64,000 bases of DNA, taken from Gemmatimonadota bacterium. GTDB taxonomy: Bacteria > Gemmatimonadota > Gemmatimonadetes > Gemmatimonadales > Gemmatimonadaceae. The notes under the pieces were generated by a model. The model ran no database searches. It was not told the origin of the DNA and saw only the letters and a list, made by a program, of their open reading frames with translations. Below are positions 35,223 to 43,299 of the stretch, piece after piece. Within the stretch, counting starts at the first letter, position 1, and each line of letters starts with the position of its first letter. A program made the translations under genes and the position numbers. The stretch spans positions 62,001 to 126,000 of the forward strand of contig JAHFCT010000004.1 in assembly GCA_023249375.1 (NCBI GenBank), given 5' to 3'.

Positions 35223-37465
35223 CGTCACGCGGGACACAGGGAGATGTCTCCCTCAACCCGGCGCAGCGCGCCGCGGTCGAACATGACACCGGGCCTCTCC
35301 TCGTGCTTGCCGGCGCGGGCTCGGGGAAGACGCGCGTCCTCACCACGCGCGTCGCCCGCATCGTCGATGAACTCGGCGTCGCGCCGCACCGCGTGCTCGC
35401 CGTCACGTTCACGAACAAGGCGGCCGGCGAAATGAAAGCGCGCATCGCGCGACTGCTGGGCGCCGAGCCGCGCGGCATGTGGATCGGTACGTTCCACGGC
35501 ATCGGCGCGCGCCTCCTGCGACTGCATGCCGACCGCGTCGGCCGCAGCGCGGAGTACACCATCTACGACGAGGACGACACGCTCACCGTCGTGCGCCGGC
35601 TGATGGAACGCGAGCGCATCTCGGTGAAGGACTTCGCCCCCAAGGCGGTTGCCGCGGCGATCAGCGATGCCAAGAATGCGCTCGTCTCGCCGCAGGAATA
35701 CGCGCGGCTGGCGATGACGCCGCTTGCCAAGGCGGCGTCGGGGGTCTATGCCGCCATGGAGGCCGCGCTGCGCGGCGCCAACGCCGTGAGCTTCGACGAC
35801 CTGCTCGTCCTCCCGGTGCAGATCCTCACCGAGCATGCGGACCTGCGCGCCCACTACGCCGCGCGCTTCGAGCACCTGCTGGTCGACGAGTATCAGGACA
35901 CGAACCACGCGCAGTACGAGTTCGTGCGCCTCATCGCCGGCCCTGCGGGCAACGTGGCCGTCGTCGGCGACGACGATCAGTCCATCTACGGCTGGCGCGG
36001 CGCCGATGTGCGCAACATCCTCGACTTCGAGCGCGACTATCCCGGCGCGCGCGTCGTGCGGCTCGAGGAGAACTACCGGTCCACGCCCGACATTCTCGCG
36101 ATGGCCAACGTCGTCATCGCGCAGAATGCCGAGCGCCGCGGCAAGACCCTGCGCGCCACGCGCCCCGCCGGCGAAGCCGTGACCGTGCTCAAGGCGCTCG
36201 ACGACCGCGACGAAGCCGACGCGATTGCCGACGAAATCGAACTCCGCCGGCTCAACCTCCGTGACCGGCCGTCCGATTTCGTCGTGCTCTACCGCACCAA
36301 CGCGCAGAGCCGGCCGCTCGAGGAATCGCTGCGCCGGCGCAGCATCCCGTACCGCCTCGTCGGCGCGGTGCGTTTCTACGACCGCCGTGAAGTGCGCGAC
36401 CTGCTCGCGTGGCTGCGCCTCGCCGCCAACCCCGCCGATGACGAGGCCTTTCGCCGCGCCATCACCGTGCCGCGCCGCGGCATCGGGGAAACCACGGTGG
36501 AGTTGATGGCCGAGGCGGCGCGCGCACTCGGCGTGCCGTTGCTCGAGATGGCGCGCCGCGCCGGTGAAGTCGATGGCATGCGACCCGCCGCGAAGACTGC
36601 GCTGTCCGATATCGTCCGTCTGGCGGATCGCTTTCGCGCGAGCGCCGCGGATTCAAGCGTCGACCGCCTCATCATCGAAATTCTCGAGGCGACCGGCTAC
36701 GACGAGGCGCTGCGAGCCGAAGGGCCGGAGGGGCTCGATCGCCTCGACAATGTGCGTGCCATGGTCGAAGGCGCCGCTGAAACCGTGGTCGATGACGGCG
36801 GCGAACTCGGGCTGCGCCCGCTTGACCACTTCCTGCAAAAAGCGATGCTCGTCACCGCCGTCGATCAGATGGGGCCCGGCGCCGAGGCCGTCACGCTGAT
36901 GACGGTGCACACGGCCAAGGGACTCGAGTTCCCGGTCGTCTTCATCGCCGGCATGGAAGACGGGCTATTCCCCCTGGCGCGCGCGTTCGACGATCCGGAG
37001 ATGCTCGAGGAGGAGCGCCGCTTGTTGTACGTCGGCATCACGCGCGCCGAGCGGAAACTTTTTGTCACGTGGGCGATGTCGCGCCGGCGCAACGGTGAAC
37101 TGCTCCCCGGAATTCTCTCGTCGTTTCTCGCGCCCGTGCCCAAGGAACTCTACGAGTCGCGCCAGACCGCCAAGCTGCGCGGCAGCGCGAGCGCATTCGC
37201 GTACACGTCGCCTTCCGTGCGGCGTCCGGGAGCGCCGGCGTTCCGCCCGTCCAAGTGGGAGCCCGCGGCTGACGAGGAGTCACAGGTGGCCCCGCGTTAC
37301 CTCAAGGGCGCGCGGGTGCGGCACAAGGCGTTCGGGGCGGGGACGATTCTCGAACTCGGCGGCAGCGGCCGCGACACCAAAGTCACCATCGAGTTCGATG
37401 ACGAAACGGTGGGACGCAAGCGGTTGGTCGTGGCCTTCGCAGGTCTGGAGCGAGAGGACGACTAG
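35219..37465 (+). CDS. pcrA: UvrD/PcrA-type superfamily 1 DNA helicase
   Basis: The 748-residue 3'-5' helicase has all SF1A motifs: the Q-type LNPAQRAAVEH start, Walker A AGAGSGKT near residue 35, motif II VDEYQDTN, motif III GDDDQSIYGWRGAD, motif IV VRLEENYRST, and the late MTVHTAKGLEFPVVFIAG and YVGITRAERKL. Its C-terminal Tudor-like segment (VRHKAFGAGTIL) binds RNA polymerase in PcrA. It acts in nucleotide excision repair and replication restart. The start overlaps the preceding kinase stop. It converges on the phospholipase gene with a 4-base overlap of stops. Confidence 0.96.
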   Translation: MTSRGTQGDVSLNPAQRAAVEHDTGPLLVLAGAGSGKTRVLTTRVARIVDELGVAPHRVLAVTFTNKAAGEMKARIARLLGAEPRGMWIGTFHGIGARLLRLHADRVGRSAEYTIYDEDDTLTVVRRLMERERISVKDFAPKAVAAAISDAKNALVSPQEYARLAMTPLAKAASGVYAAMEAALRGANAVSFDDLLVLPVQILTEHADLRAHYAARFEHLLVDEYQDTNHAQYEFVRLIAGPAGNVAVVGDDDQSIYGWRGADVRNILDFERDYPGARVVRLEENYRSTPDILAMANVVIAQNAERRGKTLRATRPAGEAVTVLKALDDRDEADAIADEIELRRLNLRDRPSDFVVLYRTNAQSRPLEESLRRRSIPYRLVGAVRFYDRREVRDLLAWLRLAANPADDEAFRRAITVPRRGIGETTVELMAEAARALGVPLLEMARRAGEVDGMRPAAKTALSDIVRLADRFRASAADSSVDRLIIEILEATGYDEALRAEGPEGLDRLDNVRAMVEGAAETVVDDGGELGLRPLDHFLQKAMLVTAVDQMGPGAEAVTLMTVHTAKGLEFPVVFIAGMEDGLFPLARAFDDPEMLEEERRLLYVGITRAERKLFVTWAMSRRRNGELLPGILSSFLAPVPKELYESRQTAKLRGSASAFAYTSPSVRRPGAPAFRPSKWEPAADEESQVAPRYLKGARVRHKAFGAGTILELGGSGRDTKVTIEFDDETVGRKRLVVAFAGLEREDD

Positions 37466-38382
37466 CTCGCCGGCGCGCGAACCGGTGTGTAGAGCGGTTC
37501 CGCTAGCTGCCCCGTGAAGCCAAGCGCGCTCGGCGGCATTCCAAAATGGCGCCCGGCCGATTCGCGTGCCGCGGCCTCGTCGCCGCCACGACGCAGCGCG
37601 GTGCGCCGCACCGCCTTGGCCGCGCGCAGCGGCTCTTCGCCGGATGGATCGTGCGCGTACGGTTCGCTGCCGTCCGTGCGTCCGAGAAAGTCCACGACGT
37701 AATCAAACGAGCGGGTCAGATACGAGCCGACATCTCGCTCGTCCAGGTCCCACCGGCTGCGCTCCGCCATCACGGCGAAGATGCGCTGCCAGCTCTCCGC
37801 ATCCGTCACGCGCACCATGCCGCGAAAGATCCGCCGGTTCGTGTGCGTGCTGAAAATCGTCGGACTCAGGATGCGATCGAGGTGATCGTCCGAGCGGGCG
37901 TGATCGAGCAGGATGATCTCGTGCGCCCGCCGGCTGTGCCGCGCGCCAAGATGCGATTCAAACCGGCTCTCCCAGTACGAGTGCCCCAGCGCGCTCGTGC
38001 TTGACGTTACCGCCAGCTGATGCGGCACGAACCAGTTGTGCGCCACCACGTCCGCGGCAAGGTGCGCGAGATAGCCGTAGGCAAAGGCCGTGAGCGTCTC
38101 GTCGCGCGCCCGGTCGAGAATCTCGAGCCCGACATACCAGTGATGGCAGTGGCGCCCGAAGCGCGCGTACTTCTTGGCAATGCTTGTGTCCGCGGCAATG
38201 GAACCGTAGAGAAAATCGTACGGAAAGGCCTGCAGCAGCTCGGCGATGCGCGGCGGAAGCAGAAACGCCGAGCGCAACACGGCTTCTCCGAGCAGAATGT
38301 GTGTGCCCGGAGTCCATGCGTGCGCGACGGCGGGAGTGACAGCGAGCAGCGCCACGACGAAGGCCGCGGCGCGCAGGATCAT
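37462..38382 (-). CDS. Zinc-dependent phospholipase C family protein
   Basis: The 306-residue product begins with a signal peptide (ILRAAAFVVALLAVTPAVAHA, cleaved near AHA|WTPG), so it is probably exported. The mature part has the metal-binding histidine pattern of the family: THILLGEAVL, FGRHCHHW, AHLAADVVAHNWFVPHQL and HSYWESRFESH. These fit a three-zinc phospholipase C/S1-nuclease fold, though activity cannot be proven. The ATG at 38382 is chosen for the signal peptide; longer in-frame sequence would run into the neighbouring low-complexity tail. Its upstream neighbour on this strand is the Gly-tailed membrane protein. Confidence 0.83.
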   Translation of the reverse strand: MILRAAAFVVALLAVTPAVAHAWTPGTHILLGEAVLRSAFLLPPRIAELLQAFPYDFLYGSIAADTSIAKKYARFGRHCHHWYVGLEILDRARDETLTAFAYGYLAHLAADVVAHNWFVPHQLAVTSSTSALGHSYWESRFESHLGARHSRRAHEIILLDHARSDDHLDRILSPTIFSTHTNRRIFRGMVRVTDAESWQRIFAVMAERSRWDLDERDVGSYLTRSFDYVVDFLGRTDGSEPYAHDPSGEEPLRAAKAVRRTALRRGGDEAAARESAGRHFGMPPSALGFTGQLAEPLYTPVRAPAS

Positions 38383-38428
38383 GGCGCGCCGTGCGTGGCC
38401 GACCGTTGGCTCGATCGGACGCACGGCC

Positions 38429-39235
38429 TCAGCGGGGCGGACTGTCGCCACTGGCGCCGCCGTGCGCACCATCCCCATCGCCACCACCACCACCGCCAGC
38501 ACCACCGCCGGCACCACCGCCGGCACCACCGCCGGCACCACCGCCGGCACCACCGCCGGCACCACCACTACCACCACCACCGCGCCGCCGATTCCGGCGC
38601 CGCTTGCGTGGCGCACTCGATGCCACTGGACCGGTGTCGGCGTAGGGCGAATCGTGATCCTCGTCGTCCGCGACGCGCCGCGGCGCAACCTCCCGTCGCA
38701 CGGCGTGCTGCGGCGCACTGTCCCGTCGCACCGCGTGCTGCGGCTGGCTTTCGCGTCGTCCCGTGAACAGCCGCGACCCCGCCTTGATCGTGCTCAGCGC
38801 CGCCCCCGCCACGTCGGCGACGGCGTCGGCCTTGTCGGTCACGCGCCCCAGCAGCGCGCCAAAGTCGTCGATGCGATCGGCAATCCCGCTCACCGAATCG
38901 CGGACACGCCCCGTCGCGTCGCTCAGCGCTTCCGCCGCCTCCACCGCGTCCTTGCGCACGACGTCAGTCAGCTGCCGCACGTTCTCGGCGGCCGCCGTCG
39001 CGCTGGCGATCATCGGGTCGACCTTGCTGCTCAGGCGGCTCAGCTGCTCCTGTATTGCTTGCTGCGCCCTCCACATGCGGTAGAAAATCACCGCCAGCAG
39101 CACGACGACGACCAGCGTCACCACCTGCGACACGCCGGCCGCCACGAAGACGACCTGCTCAAATCCGCTTCTGGCAGGAGAGACCTGTCGCACGAGGAGC
39201 GTGTCGACGGCCGCGATGCTGAAGTATGAAGGCAT
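38429..39235 (-). CDS. Membrane coiled-coil protein with Gly-rich tail, unknown function
   Basis: The 268-residue protein has one membrane segment near residues 35-55 (VTLVVVVLLAVIFYRMW), then a long helical region of DUF948-like type (QQAIQEQLSRLSSKVDP, DATGRVRDSVSGIADRID) and a basic then Gly-Ala-rich tail that ends in GGGGGGDGDGAHGGAS. No enzyme motif is seen. Such proteins are often inner-membrane or general stress proteins, but function is unknown. The tail is encoded by 12-bp repeats (38495-38566). The ATG at 39235 is favoured because an earlier in-frame start lies in a region that overlaps the murA promoter side. Confidence 0.78.
   Translation of the reverse strand: MPSYFSIAAVDTLLVRQVSPARSGFEQVVFVAAGVSQVVTLVVVVLLAVIFYRMWRAQQAIQEQLSRLSSKVDPMIASATAAAENVRQLTDVVRKDAVEAAEALSDATGRVRDSVSGIADRIDDFGALLGRVTDKADAVADVAGAALSTIKAGSRLFTGRRESQPQHAVRRDSAPQHAVRREVAPRRVADDEDHDSPYADTGPVASSAPRKRRRNRRRGGGGSGGAGGGAGGGAGGGAGGGAGGGAGGGGGGDGDGAHGGASGDSPPR
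38495..38566. repeat. Six 12-bp tandem repeats encoding Gly-Gly-Ala-Gly
   Basis: The unit GCCGGCACCACC is repeated six times on the plus strand (the first copy with one difference) and encodes GGAG units on the minus strand in the tail of the membrane coiled-coil protein. Copy-number change would keep frame. Confidence 0.92.
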
Positions 39236-39349
39236 GATCGTAGCATCCGGCGCGCGCGCGGCAAACGCAAGGGTGCTTCCACCGACGCCCCATCGGCGGA
39301 TGCCCCGCCGTCCAGCGTTGCGCGACTCAGTCGACCCCGGAACCGCACC

Positions 39350-39385
39350 TCGGGATCCGAATTCCATTTCGCAATCCGTGTCCTG
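39350..39385. repeat. Intergenic GATCC/GATTC-type repeat before murA
   Basis: Between the coiled-coil gene and murA the sequence GGGATCCGAATTCC followed by GCAATCCGTGTCCTGATTCC resembles the reverse complement of the repeat words found near rpsT and groL. It lies directly upstream of the murA start (39402). The 39236-39401 gap holds no gene. Confidence 0.5.
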
Positions 39386-39401
39386 ATTCCATATTCGTTC
39401 C

Positions 39402-40685
39402 ATGAAATTTCTCGTTGAAGGCGGCCGCCCGCTGAGCGGCACCATTCGCCCCTCCGGCAACAAGAATGCGGCGCTGCCCATCGTCGCCGCGACGCTCCTC
39501 ACCGAGCATCCCGTCACGCTGCAGAATGTCCCGCGCATTCGGGACATCGAGATTCTCGTCGAGCTGATTGCCACCACCGGCGCCGAGGCGCGCTGGACCG
39601 GCCCCAACACGCTCTACGTCCACGCCGGCAAGGTGTCGGCGCACGCGCTCGATCTCGAGATGTGCAAGCGCATTCGCGGCTCCATCCTGCTGGCGGCGCC
39701 GCTCCTCGCGCGCTGCGGCGAAGTCACGCTGTCGCCGCCCGGCGGTGACGTCATCGGCCGCCGCCGTCTCGACACGCACTTCCTCGCGCTGCAGCAGCTG
39801 GGCGCTGATCACGTGCTCTCCGACCAGATCCGGTTCACCACCAAGGGCCTCGTCGGTGCCGACGTGTTCCTCGATGAACCGAGTGTCACGGGCACCGAGA
39901 ACGCGGTGATGGCGGCGGTCGCCGCTCGCGGCATCACGGTGCTGCGCAACGCCGCCAGCGAACCGCACGTGCAGGATCTCTGCGAATTTCTCGTTGCACT
40001 CGGCGCACGCATCGACGGCATAGGCACCAACACCGTCACCATTCACGGCGATGCGGCGCTCGGCAGCGGCACGCACACCATCGGTCCCGATCATATCGAA
40101 GTGGGGTCATTCATCGGCCTGGCGGCCGTCACGCGCAGCGAACTGCGCATCGCCAACGCCGGTGTTCGCCACCTGCGCTCGATGCTCATGGGCTTCGAGC
40201 GGCTTGGCGTGAGCTGCCGCAGCGAGGGCGACGACCTCATTATCCCCGCCGCGCAGTCGATGGTCATTCAGAACGACCTCGGCGGTCATGTCCCCAAGCT
40301 CGAGGACCAGCCGTGGCCCGCGTTCCCCGCGGACGTGATGTCCATTGCCATCGTGACGGCCACGCAGTGCAACGGCCTGATCCTGATGCACGAGAAGATG
40401 TTCGAGTCGCGCATGTTCTTCGTCGACAAACTGGTGTCGATGGGGGCGCGCATCGTGCTCTGCGATCCGCACCGGGCACTCGTCGCCGGCCCGTCGGAGC
40501 TGCGGCCCGGCACCGTGGAAAGCCCCGATATTCGCGCCGGGATGGCGATGCTCCTCGCCGCGCTCTGCGCGAAGGGCACGAGCACCATCAAGAACGTCGG
40601 GCAGATCGACCGCGGCTACGAGCGCATCGACGAGCGCCTCAACGCACTCGGTGCGCGCATTACGCGCGTGCCGGAAGACAGATGA
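39402..40685 (+). CDS. murA: UDP-N-acetylglucosamine 1-carboxyvinyltransferase, Asp-type active site
   Basis: MurA transfers enolpyruvate from PEP to UDP-GlcNAc, the first committed step of peptidoglycan synthesis. The 427-residue protein opens with the KNAALPIVAATLL motif (GNKNAAL) and has the usual two-fold repeat. In the catalytic loop, the normal PGGCAIG-type sequence reads PGGDVIG, with Asp116 in place of the Cys that fosfomycin alkylates. Natural Asp variants (for example in Mycobacterium and Chlamydia) are fosfomycin resistant and active. It overlaps pgeF by 4 bases. Confidence 0.96.
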   Translation: MKFLVEGGRPLSGTIRPSGNKNAALPIVAATLLTEHPVTLQNVPRIRDIEILVELIATTGAEARWTGPNTLYVHAGKVSAHALDLEMCKRIRGSILLAAPLLARCGEVTLSPPGGDVIGRRRLDTHFLALQQLGADHVLSDQIRFTTKGLVGADVFLDEPSVTGTENAVMAAVAARGITVLRNAASEPHVQDLCEFLVALGARIDGIGTNTVTIHGDAALGSGTHTIGPDHIEVGSFIGLAAVTRSELRIANAGVRHLRSMLMGFERLGVSCRSEGDDLIIPAAQSMVIQNDLGGHVPKLEDQPWPAFPADVMSIAIVTATQCNGLILMHEKMFESRMFFVDKLVSMGARIVLCDPHRALVAGPSELRPGTVESPDIRAGMAMLLAALCAKGTSTIKNVGQIDRGYERIDERLNALGARITRVPEDR

Positions 40686-41380
40686 GCGGCTCACTCCCGC
40701 CGCGCGAACGCGTCGCCTCGTTCGCCGTGCTGGGACTCACCGCGTTCACCACCACACGCGACGCCGGCAGCTTCGGCTTTACGGACGACGCCCCGGTGCG
40801 TGAGGTCAACGAACGCTGGCTCGGGCTGGTGCGCGCCACGGGCGGACGGCTCGCCTCGGCGCACCAGGTGCACGGCACGAAGATCGTTACGCACGCCGCC
40901 GGGTGGGACGGTTGGCTGCGCATCGACTCCGCCGACGGCCATGTGACGGCGCATCACGACACCGCGATGGTCATCTCCATCGCCGACTGCGTGCCCGTGT
41001 TCATGGGACATCCGAACGGAGCGTCCGCGCTGCTGCACGCCGGATGGCGAGGCGTCGCCGGTGGCATTCTCGAGGGCGGAATCCGCGCGCTCAAGGCGAT
41101 GGGATGCCAGCCGTCAGAACTCGTCGTGCATCTCGGCCCCTCCATTTGCGGCGCATGCTACGAGGTCGGGCCCGACGTGTATGCCCAGCTTATGCGTCGC
41201 ACCATCGATCACCCGGCCACCGTCGACCTTCGCGCGCTGCTCGCCGATCAGGCGCGGATTGCCGGAGTCAAGCAGGTTGAGGTGAGCGCCTGTTGCACGC
41301 GGTGCCACAACGATCGCTTCTACTCCCACCGCGCTGGCGATTCGGCGCGGCAGGTAGCCGTCATCGCGCCGTCCGCATAA
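40682..41380 (+). CDS. pgeF: Peptidoglycan editing factor / purine nucleoside phosphorylase-like laccase-domain protein
   Basis: The 232-residue protein belongs to the YfiH/PgeF (DUF152) family: ASAHQVHG with a zinc His, ISIADCVPVFM with the conserved Cys, and LLHAGWRGVAGGIL with the second His. Members show purine nucleoside phosphorylase/adenosine deaminase activity in vitro and help keep peptidoglycan free of L-Ser in E. coli. The location directly after murA, with a 4-base overlap, fits a peptidoglycan-quality role. ATG at 40682 is the natural start. It is followed after 9 bases by a histidine kinase. Confidence 0.92.
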   Translation: MSGSLPPRERVASFAVLGLTAFTTTRDAGSFGFTDDAPVREVNERWLGLVRATGGRLASAHQVHGTKIVTHAAGWDGWLRIDSADGHVTAHHDTAMVISIADCVPVFMGHPNGASALLHAGWRGVAGGILEGGIRALKAMGCQPSELVVHLGPSICGACYEVGPDVYAQLMRRTIDHPATVDLRALLADQARIAGVKQVEVSACCTRCHNDRFYSHRAGDSARQVAVIAPSA

Positions 41381-41389
41381 GCTGAACGC

Positions 41390-42709
41390 ATGCCCAGCGC
41401 GGAGTCGTTGCCCCGGTCGTCGCTGCATGCGCGCACCACGCTCATGAGGGCCACGAGCGTGACGGTGCTCGTCGTCTGGGTCCCGACCCTCTTTGCCAGT
41501 ACCATTCTCGCGAGGCGGGAAGGGCAGGTTCCGCTCTACGCGTTCGTCACCTCAATCGCGACGCTGGCGAGCCTTCTCACGTGGCGTCCATCGAGGCGCT
41601 ACCTCGAATGGCAAGCCGGCGCGTTCTCGGCGCTGGTCTTCATCGGCCTCGCGGCGGCCCTGCTTCGCAACGGCCCACAGCCGATGGGTGCGTCCGCCGG
41701 CGCGGTCTGGGTTGCGTGGACCACGCTCTTCTTCGGCTGGCGCGGTCTGACCGCGTCGCTTGGCGCTCTCGCGCCGGTCTACATGTTCGCCTGGTGGCGC
41801 TTCACCCACGGTGCCGTCGTCCCCGCCGCGATGTTCGAGGCGACCGATCATAACTACTGGCTCCGCATTTTTCCGTTTCTGATGGCGACGTTTTTGCTCG
41901 CCGGACTCGTGGTGCGTGCAAGCGTGCGCGCGTTCGAAGGCGCCCTCCGGCTCGAACGCGATGCCATGGCCGCGGCTGCCCACGAAGAGACCGCTCGTAT
42001 GCTGGCACAGGCGCAGGCGGAGGTACTCCAGCGGCGACAGATCGTCGGCGCGCTCGCGAGCGAACTCGCCCACGACCTCAACAATGTCATCTCCGTCACG
42101 TCCGCTGGTGCCGAAGTACTCCTCGAAGCGGTCACTGACGAGGAACGGCGAGCCGCGATCGATCAAATCATCGACGCCAACGAGCGAGCCACGCTGATGG
42201 TGCGCGAGTTGCTCGCGCTCGGCCGCTCCGTCGACCGGTCGTCCGGCGAGTTCGACGGCGCGCGCGTCATGAAACGCGTCTCGCAGTTGATTCGGCGGAC
42301 CCTGCCGGCGGCGATCACCCTTGAGTGCAGCAACGATGCGCAATGTCTGATGGTAGGCGACGAGTTGCGTTTTGAGCAGGCCGTCCTCAACCTCGCGCTG
42401 AACGCGCGCGATGCCATGCCGCAGGGCGGTACGCTCGCCGTGTCGCTGCGCTGCGCCTCGGATGCCGAGTGCCGTCTCGACGTGCGAGACACCGGTGTTG
42501 GAATCCCTCCCGAGCTGCGCGAACAGATCTTCACGCCGTTCTTCTCGACCAAGTCTGCCACCGAAGGCAGCGGCTTGGGCCTCGCGATGGTGGCGCGCGT
42601 CGCGCAGGACATGGGTGGGCGCGTGCTGGTCGACAGCACCATTGGCGAAGGCTCCATCTTCACGGTCTTCTGGCCGCGTGGGTGCGGGGATTCGTCGAAC
42701 GAGTCTTGA
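41390..42709 (+). CDS. Membrane sensor histidine kinase with multi-helix N-terminal sensor
   Basis: The 439-residue kinase has about five or six membrane helices in residues 15-180 (VTVLVVWVPTLFASTIL, AFSALVFIGLAAALL, PFLMATFLLAGLVV), then a helical linker, HisKA with phospho-acceptor His228 in SELAHDLNNVIS, and HATPase motifs (NARDAMPQGG, DTGVGIP, GSGLGLAMVARV). A sensor made only of membrane helices suggests intramembrane stimulus detection. No regulator gene is adjacent. Its last codons overlap the strong promoter of the rimP operon. Confidence 0.92.
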   Translation: MPSAESLPRSSLHARTTLMRATSVTVLVVWVPTLFASTILARREGQVPLYAFVTSIATLASLLTWRPSRRYLEWQAGAFSALVFIGLAAALLRNGPQPMGASAGAVWVAWTTLFFGWRGLTASLGALAPVYMFAWWRFTHGAVVPAAMFEATDHNYWLRIFPFLMATFLLAGLVVRASVRAFEGALRLERDAMAAAAHEETARMLAQAQAEVLQRRQIVGALASELAHDLNNVISVTSAGAEVLLEAVTDEERRAAIDQIIDANERATLMVRELLALGRSVDRSSGEFDGARVMKRVSQLIRRTLPAAITLECSNDAQCLMVGDELRFEQAVLNLALNARDAMPQGGTLAVSLRCASDAECRLDVRDTGVGIPPELREQIFTPFFSTKSATEGSGLGLAMVARVAQDMGGRVLVDSTIGEGSIFTVFWPRGCGDSSNES

Positions 42710-42734
42710 CGGTACGCGTCGCGGCATCTATAAT
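42706..42734 (+). promoter_or_regulatory. Near-consensus sigma-70 promoter of the rimP-nusA-infB operon
   Basis: TTGACG (42706-42711), a 17-base spacer and a perfect TATAAT (42729-42734) form the best promoter in the window. Transcription should begin near 42741, about 28 bases before the leader terminator hairpin and 80 bases before the rimP start. Confidence 0.85.
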
Positions 42735-42768
42735 ACTTGGGCTGGGCGGGGCGCGTGACCGCCTTGGG

Positions 42769-42796
42769 AATGTGGGGTCGCCCCCCACATTTTTTT
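42769..42796 (+). terminator. Intrinsic terminator in the leader of rimP-nusA (likely attenuator)
   Basis: AATGTGGGG (42769-42777) pairs perfectly with CCCCACATT (42783-42791) around a 5-base loop and is followed by an unbroken T run (42792-42796). It lies downstream of the operon promoter and upstream of rimP, so operon transcripts must read through it. An upstream GGGGCG (42748-42753) can pair with CGCCCC (42779-42784) in the loop and 3' arm, which would break the hairpin and could act as an antiterminator. Confidence 0.8.
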
Positions 42797-42820
42797 GTCT
42801 TTATCGGGGAACTTCTTCAA

Positions 42821-43288
42821 GTGAAGCAGACACTGGAACCCATTGTCACTGCTGCACTTGAGTCTTTGGGGTTTGACCTCGTCGAGTTGCGCGTCGGTGG
42901 TACTCGCCAGCGGCCGTTGCTTGACGTGCGCATCGATCGCCGTGACCAGCAAAAGGTCACGGTGGACGATTGCGCAGGGGCATCACGCGCGATCGAAGCA
43001 CGACTGGACGCTGATCCGTCGCTCTTTGGTGAGCGCTATGTGCTCGAGGTGTCGTCGCCGGGAATGGAACGGCCGCTGCGCACCGAAGGCGACTGGCGTC
43101 GCTTCACGGGTCGCAAGGCCAACGTGAAAAGCGCCGTGCTCGGCGGACGCATGGAAGTGGAAATTGTCGGAGTCGAGGATGACACGGGCACGCCGCGCCT
43201 GCGCCTCCGCGACGGAAAGGGGAATGAGCACCTGCTCGGGCTGGCCGAAGTGGATGAGGCCCGCCTGGCGTTCAACTGGAAACCGTAA
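42821..43288 (+). CDS. rimP: Ribosome maturation factor RimP
   Basis: RimP helps mature the 30S subunit. The 155-residue protein has the family core LESLGFDLVELRVGG, DVRIDRRDQQKVTVDDC and ERYVLEVSSPGMERPL. The GTG at 42821 (KQTLEPIVTAAL) fits homologues; a frame extending upstream would read through the leader terminator. It is 11 bases before nusA and opens the classic rimP-nusA-infB-rbfA-truB-ribF operon. Confidence 0.94.
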   Translation: MKQTLEPIVTAALESLGFDLVELRVGGTRQRPLLDVRIDRRDQQKVTVDDCAGASRAIEARLDADPSLFGERYVLEVSSPGMERPLRTEGDWRRFTGRKANVKSAVLGGRMEVEIVGVEDDTGTPRLRLRDGKGNEHLLGLAEVDEARLAFNWKP

Positions 43289-43299
43289 CGAGGTCCCGG

